A stretch of 64,000 nt of DNA from ZC4RG30 sp963777735 (lineage in GTDB: Bacteria; Pseudomonadota; Gammaproteobacteria; Steroidobacterales; Steroidobacteraceae). The stretch covers positions 62,001 to 126,000 of the forward strand of contig CAVZRQ010000010.1 in NCBI GenBank assembly GCA_963777735.1. The letters are read 5' to 3'. The stretch's first letter is position 1, and each line of letters opens with the position of its first letter. The notes under the pieces are model-generated. The model saw only the letters and a program-made list of their open reading frames with translations. It ran no database searches and was not told where the DNA came from. Positions 62,061 through 64,000 of this stretch are shown piece by piece. Made by a program: the position numbers and the translations under genes.

Positions 62061-64000
62061 ATGAGCAGAAAGAATCGCTCGTTCCTGATTTCCTCACTGG
62101 TTCCAGCCGTGCTGCTGGGCAGCCTGTTTGCGGCTGCCCAGGCGGCTGACGCCACGAAATGGTCTGATCCTGCCAGCTGGCCCAACCGCAAGGTTCCGGC
62201 TGCCGGGGAGAAGGTCACCATCGGCAAGGACAAGGAAGTGGTGCTGGATATCAGCCCGCCAGCACTGGGCGGTCTGTCCATCGACGGCAAGCTCACCTTC
62301 GCCGACAACGCCGACCTCGAGCTGACCACCGAGTGGATCATGCTGCACGGTGAGCTCGCCATCGGCAGCGAAGCCAAGCCCCACACCCGCAAGGCCACCA
62401 TCACGCTCACCGACAACGTGAAGGGCGAAGACGTGATGGCCGGCATGGGCGACCGCGGCATCATGCTGTCGGGCGGCACGCTGAACCTGCACGGTTCCAC
62501 CACCCACACCTGGACCAAGCTCTCCGCGACGGCCAACGCCGGCGCCACCTCCATCCAGGTGCTGGATGCCAGGGGCTGGAAGGTCGGCGACGAGATCGTG
62601 CTCGCGTCGACGGACTTCGATCCGCGTCAGGCCGAGCGTCGCACCATCACCGCCATCCGCGGCAACACGCTCACGCTCGACAAGAAGCTCGACTACATGC
62701 ACTTCGGCAAGATCACCTTCGACGTGGATGAGCGCGGCGAAGTGGCGCTGATGACTCGCAACGTCAAGATCCAGGCTTCGGCCGACGCGGAGCAGTCGTA
62801 CTTCGGCGGCCACATCATGGCGATGCCGTCGAGCAGGATGTTCGTCTCGGGCGTCGAGCTGAACCGCATGGGCCAGCACATGACGCTGGCGCGCTATCCC
62901 GATCCACTGGCATCTGGTGGGCGACGCCAAGGGCCAGTACATCAGGAACGCCTCCATCCACGACACGTACAGCCGCTGCGTGACGGTGCACGGCACGAAC
63001 TTCCTGCGCGTCGAGAACAACGTCACCTACAACATCGTCGGTCACTGCTTCTTCCTGGAAGACGGCATCGAGCACGGCAACGAGTTCGTCCGGAACCTCG
63101 CCATCCAGATCAAGTGCCATCCCACCAAGCCCTGCGTCCCGACCAATCTCGCCGCAAACGGCGAGATCACCGAGAATCGCCAGACCATCCGGCAAGTCAG
63201 CATGTCCGGCAAGGACACCCTGCTGCCCTCGGACAACACGGTGGCGGCTTACTGGATCACCAATCCGGACAACACCTTCATCGACAACGTGGCCGCCGGT
63301 TCTGATGAGAATGGTTTCTGGTTGTCGTTGCCGGAGCACCCGAACGGCCAGTTCCTGGGCACGGAGGTCAGCAAGAACACCTGGCCACGCCGAACAAAGC
63401 TCCGCGAGTTCAAGGGCAACGTGGCCCACTCCAACTTCGACGGGTTCATGTTCGACCGGAACATCAATGTGGAAAACGTCTTCGGGTTGGCCGGCCCCTC
63501 GTTCATGCCCAGGGAAAACCCCGCCGACAACAACAGCAAGCGGCTGGAGACACACCTCGAGAATCTCACCACCTACAAGAACCGCAATGGCGGCTTCTGG
63601 GGCCGCGGCGAGATGTTTGTCGTCAGCAATCTGAAGACGGCGGACAATGCCATTGGTTACACGATGTCGACCGGTTCCATCGGCGATGACGTGTTCACCT
63701 CACGGGTGGTGGATTCGCTGTTCGTGGGCGAAACCGAGAACATCGGCAACCCCGTAACGCCGGAGGAAAAGGCCTACGGCCGCAGCCTGCCGAAACGCCT
63801 GATTCCCGATTTCCCGATCCGCGGCTATGAGTACTACGATTACCGTCTTGACGTGGTCAACACCACATTCGTGAATTTCCAGGACAACAAACAGCGCGGA
63901 GCAGGCGGGCTTTCGTGGCTGTTGTTCACGGGCGCCGGGGTGACCACCGAAAACACCGTCACGGGTGCGAAGTACGTCAATGCCAAGCCCGTGTACTTTC
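62061..64000 (+). CDS. Secreted G8-domain/beta-helix protein, copy E (partial, one frameshift)
   Basis: The gene runs off the window end; about 646 residues are visible. The signal peptide is ISSLVPAVLLGSLFAAAQA. The frame breaks near 62902, where one extra G interrupts RYPIHWHLVGDAKG; beyond it the beta-helix continues (FLRVENNVTYNIVGHCFFLEDGIEHGN, VNAKPVYF at the edge). The N-terminal third is nearly identical to copy D at DNA level. ATG at 62061 follows GGGGTTGATGTC. Further copies may lie beyond the window. Confidence 0.88.

Noticed and set aside
53508..64000. The head-to-tail G8 copies as a mobile element
   Set aside because: No transposase, integrase, terminal repeats or target duplications were found in or around the array.

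Overview
The window is GC-rich, densely coded bacterial DNA. Gene content points to a gammaproteobacterium: ubiE-ubiJ-ubiB, dapF-DUF484-xerC with hslVU, ubiK-comM, dsbA/cytochrome c4/engB/polA and an AlgZ/AlgR-like pair. The DUF1592/DUF1552 operon, abundant exported proteins of unknown function and Gly/Ala/Pro-rich linkers suggest a Steroidobacteraceae-like lineage. That placement is inference; no rRNA or other decisive marker is present. No phage, insertion sequence or CRISPR array was seen.

Layout. 1-4.4 kb: tail of a split PEP-synthase-like ATP-binding subunit, then biotin carrier, biotin carboxylase, an HMGL-type carboxyltransferase and a HAD phosphatase, all tightly coupled, as if building a phosphorylation-driven carboxylation route. 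4.4-8.1 kb: DUF4136 lipoprotein and the ubiquinone genes ubiB, ubiJ, ubiE. 8.1-8.4 kb: a gene-free gap with a strong hairpin terminator and a candidate small RNA. 8.4-15.4 kb: ribosomal protein THX, hslU (frameshifted), hslV, xerC, DUF484, dapF, a LytTR/LytS two-component pair and a DUF4124 protein. 15.5-17.5 kb: amt and a PII gene with a shortened T-loop, behind a sigma-54 promoter and NtrC-like sites. 17.5-19.8 kb: ubiK, comM and a membrane-anchored cytochrome c. 19.9-26.4 kb: a four-gene exported operon (DUF1592 cytochrome, DUF1552, metallo-beta-lactamase fold, ankyrin). 26.4-39 kb: envelope and housekeeping genes (tRNA-Arg, corA, dsbA-like, cytochrome c4, engB, polA, lptM), a GntR/membrane-protein unit and a Phd/Doc toxin-antitoxin pair. 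39-47.6 kb: small exported proteins, an ArsR/SRPBCC pair, FKBP, an ECF sigma factor with a HEAT-repeat membrane partner, and pgm flanked by two copies of one palindrome. 47.6-64 kb: five copies of a large secreted G8-domain/beta-helix protein related to animal CEMIP/TMEM2. One copy is on the minus strand; four are head-to-tail on the plus strand with an exported monooxygenase-fold gene between the last two. A second ArsR/SRPBCC pair and a LysR-CMD-PPOX unit lie between the minus copy and the array.

Sequence quality matters. hslU, polA, pgm and four G8 copies carry single-base frameshifts. Each is explained by one extra base at the break, and several hit genes that should be indispensable, so uncorrected insertion errors are more likely than gene decay. 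These genes are annotated as full-length, with the breaks noted.

Most striking are the G8 array, the shortened PII beside amt with its nitrogen-type promoter, and the split dikinase/biotin carboxylase operon.
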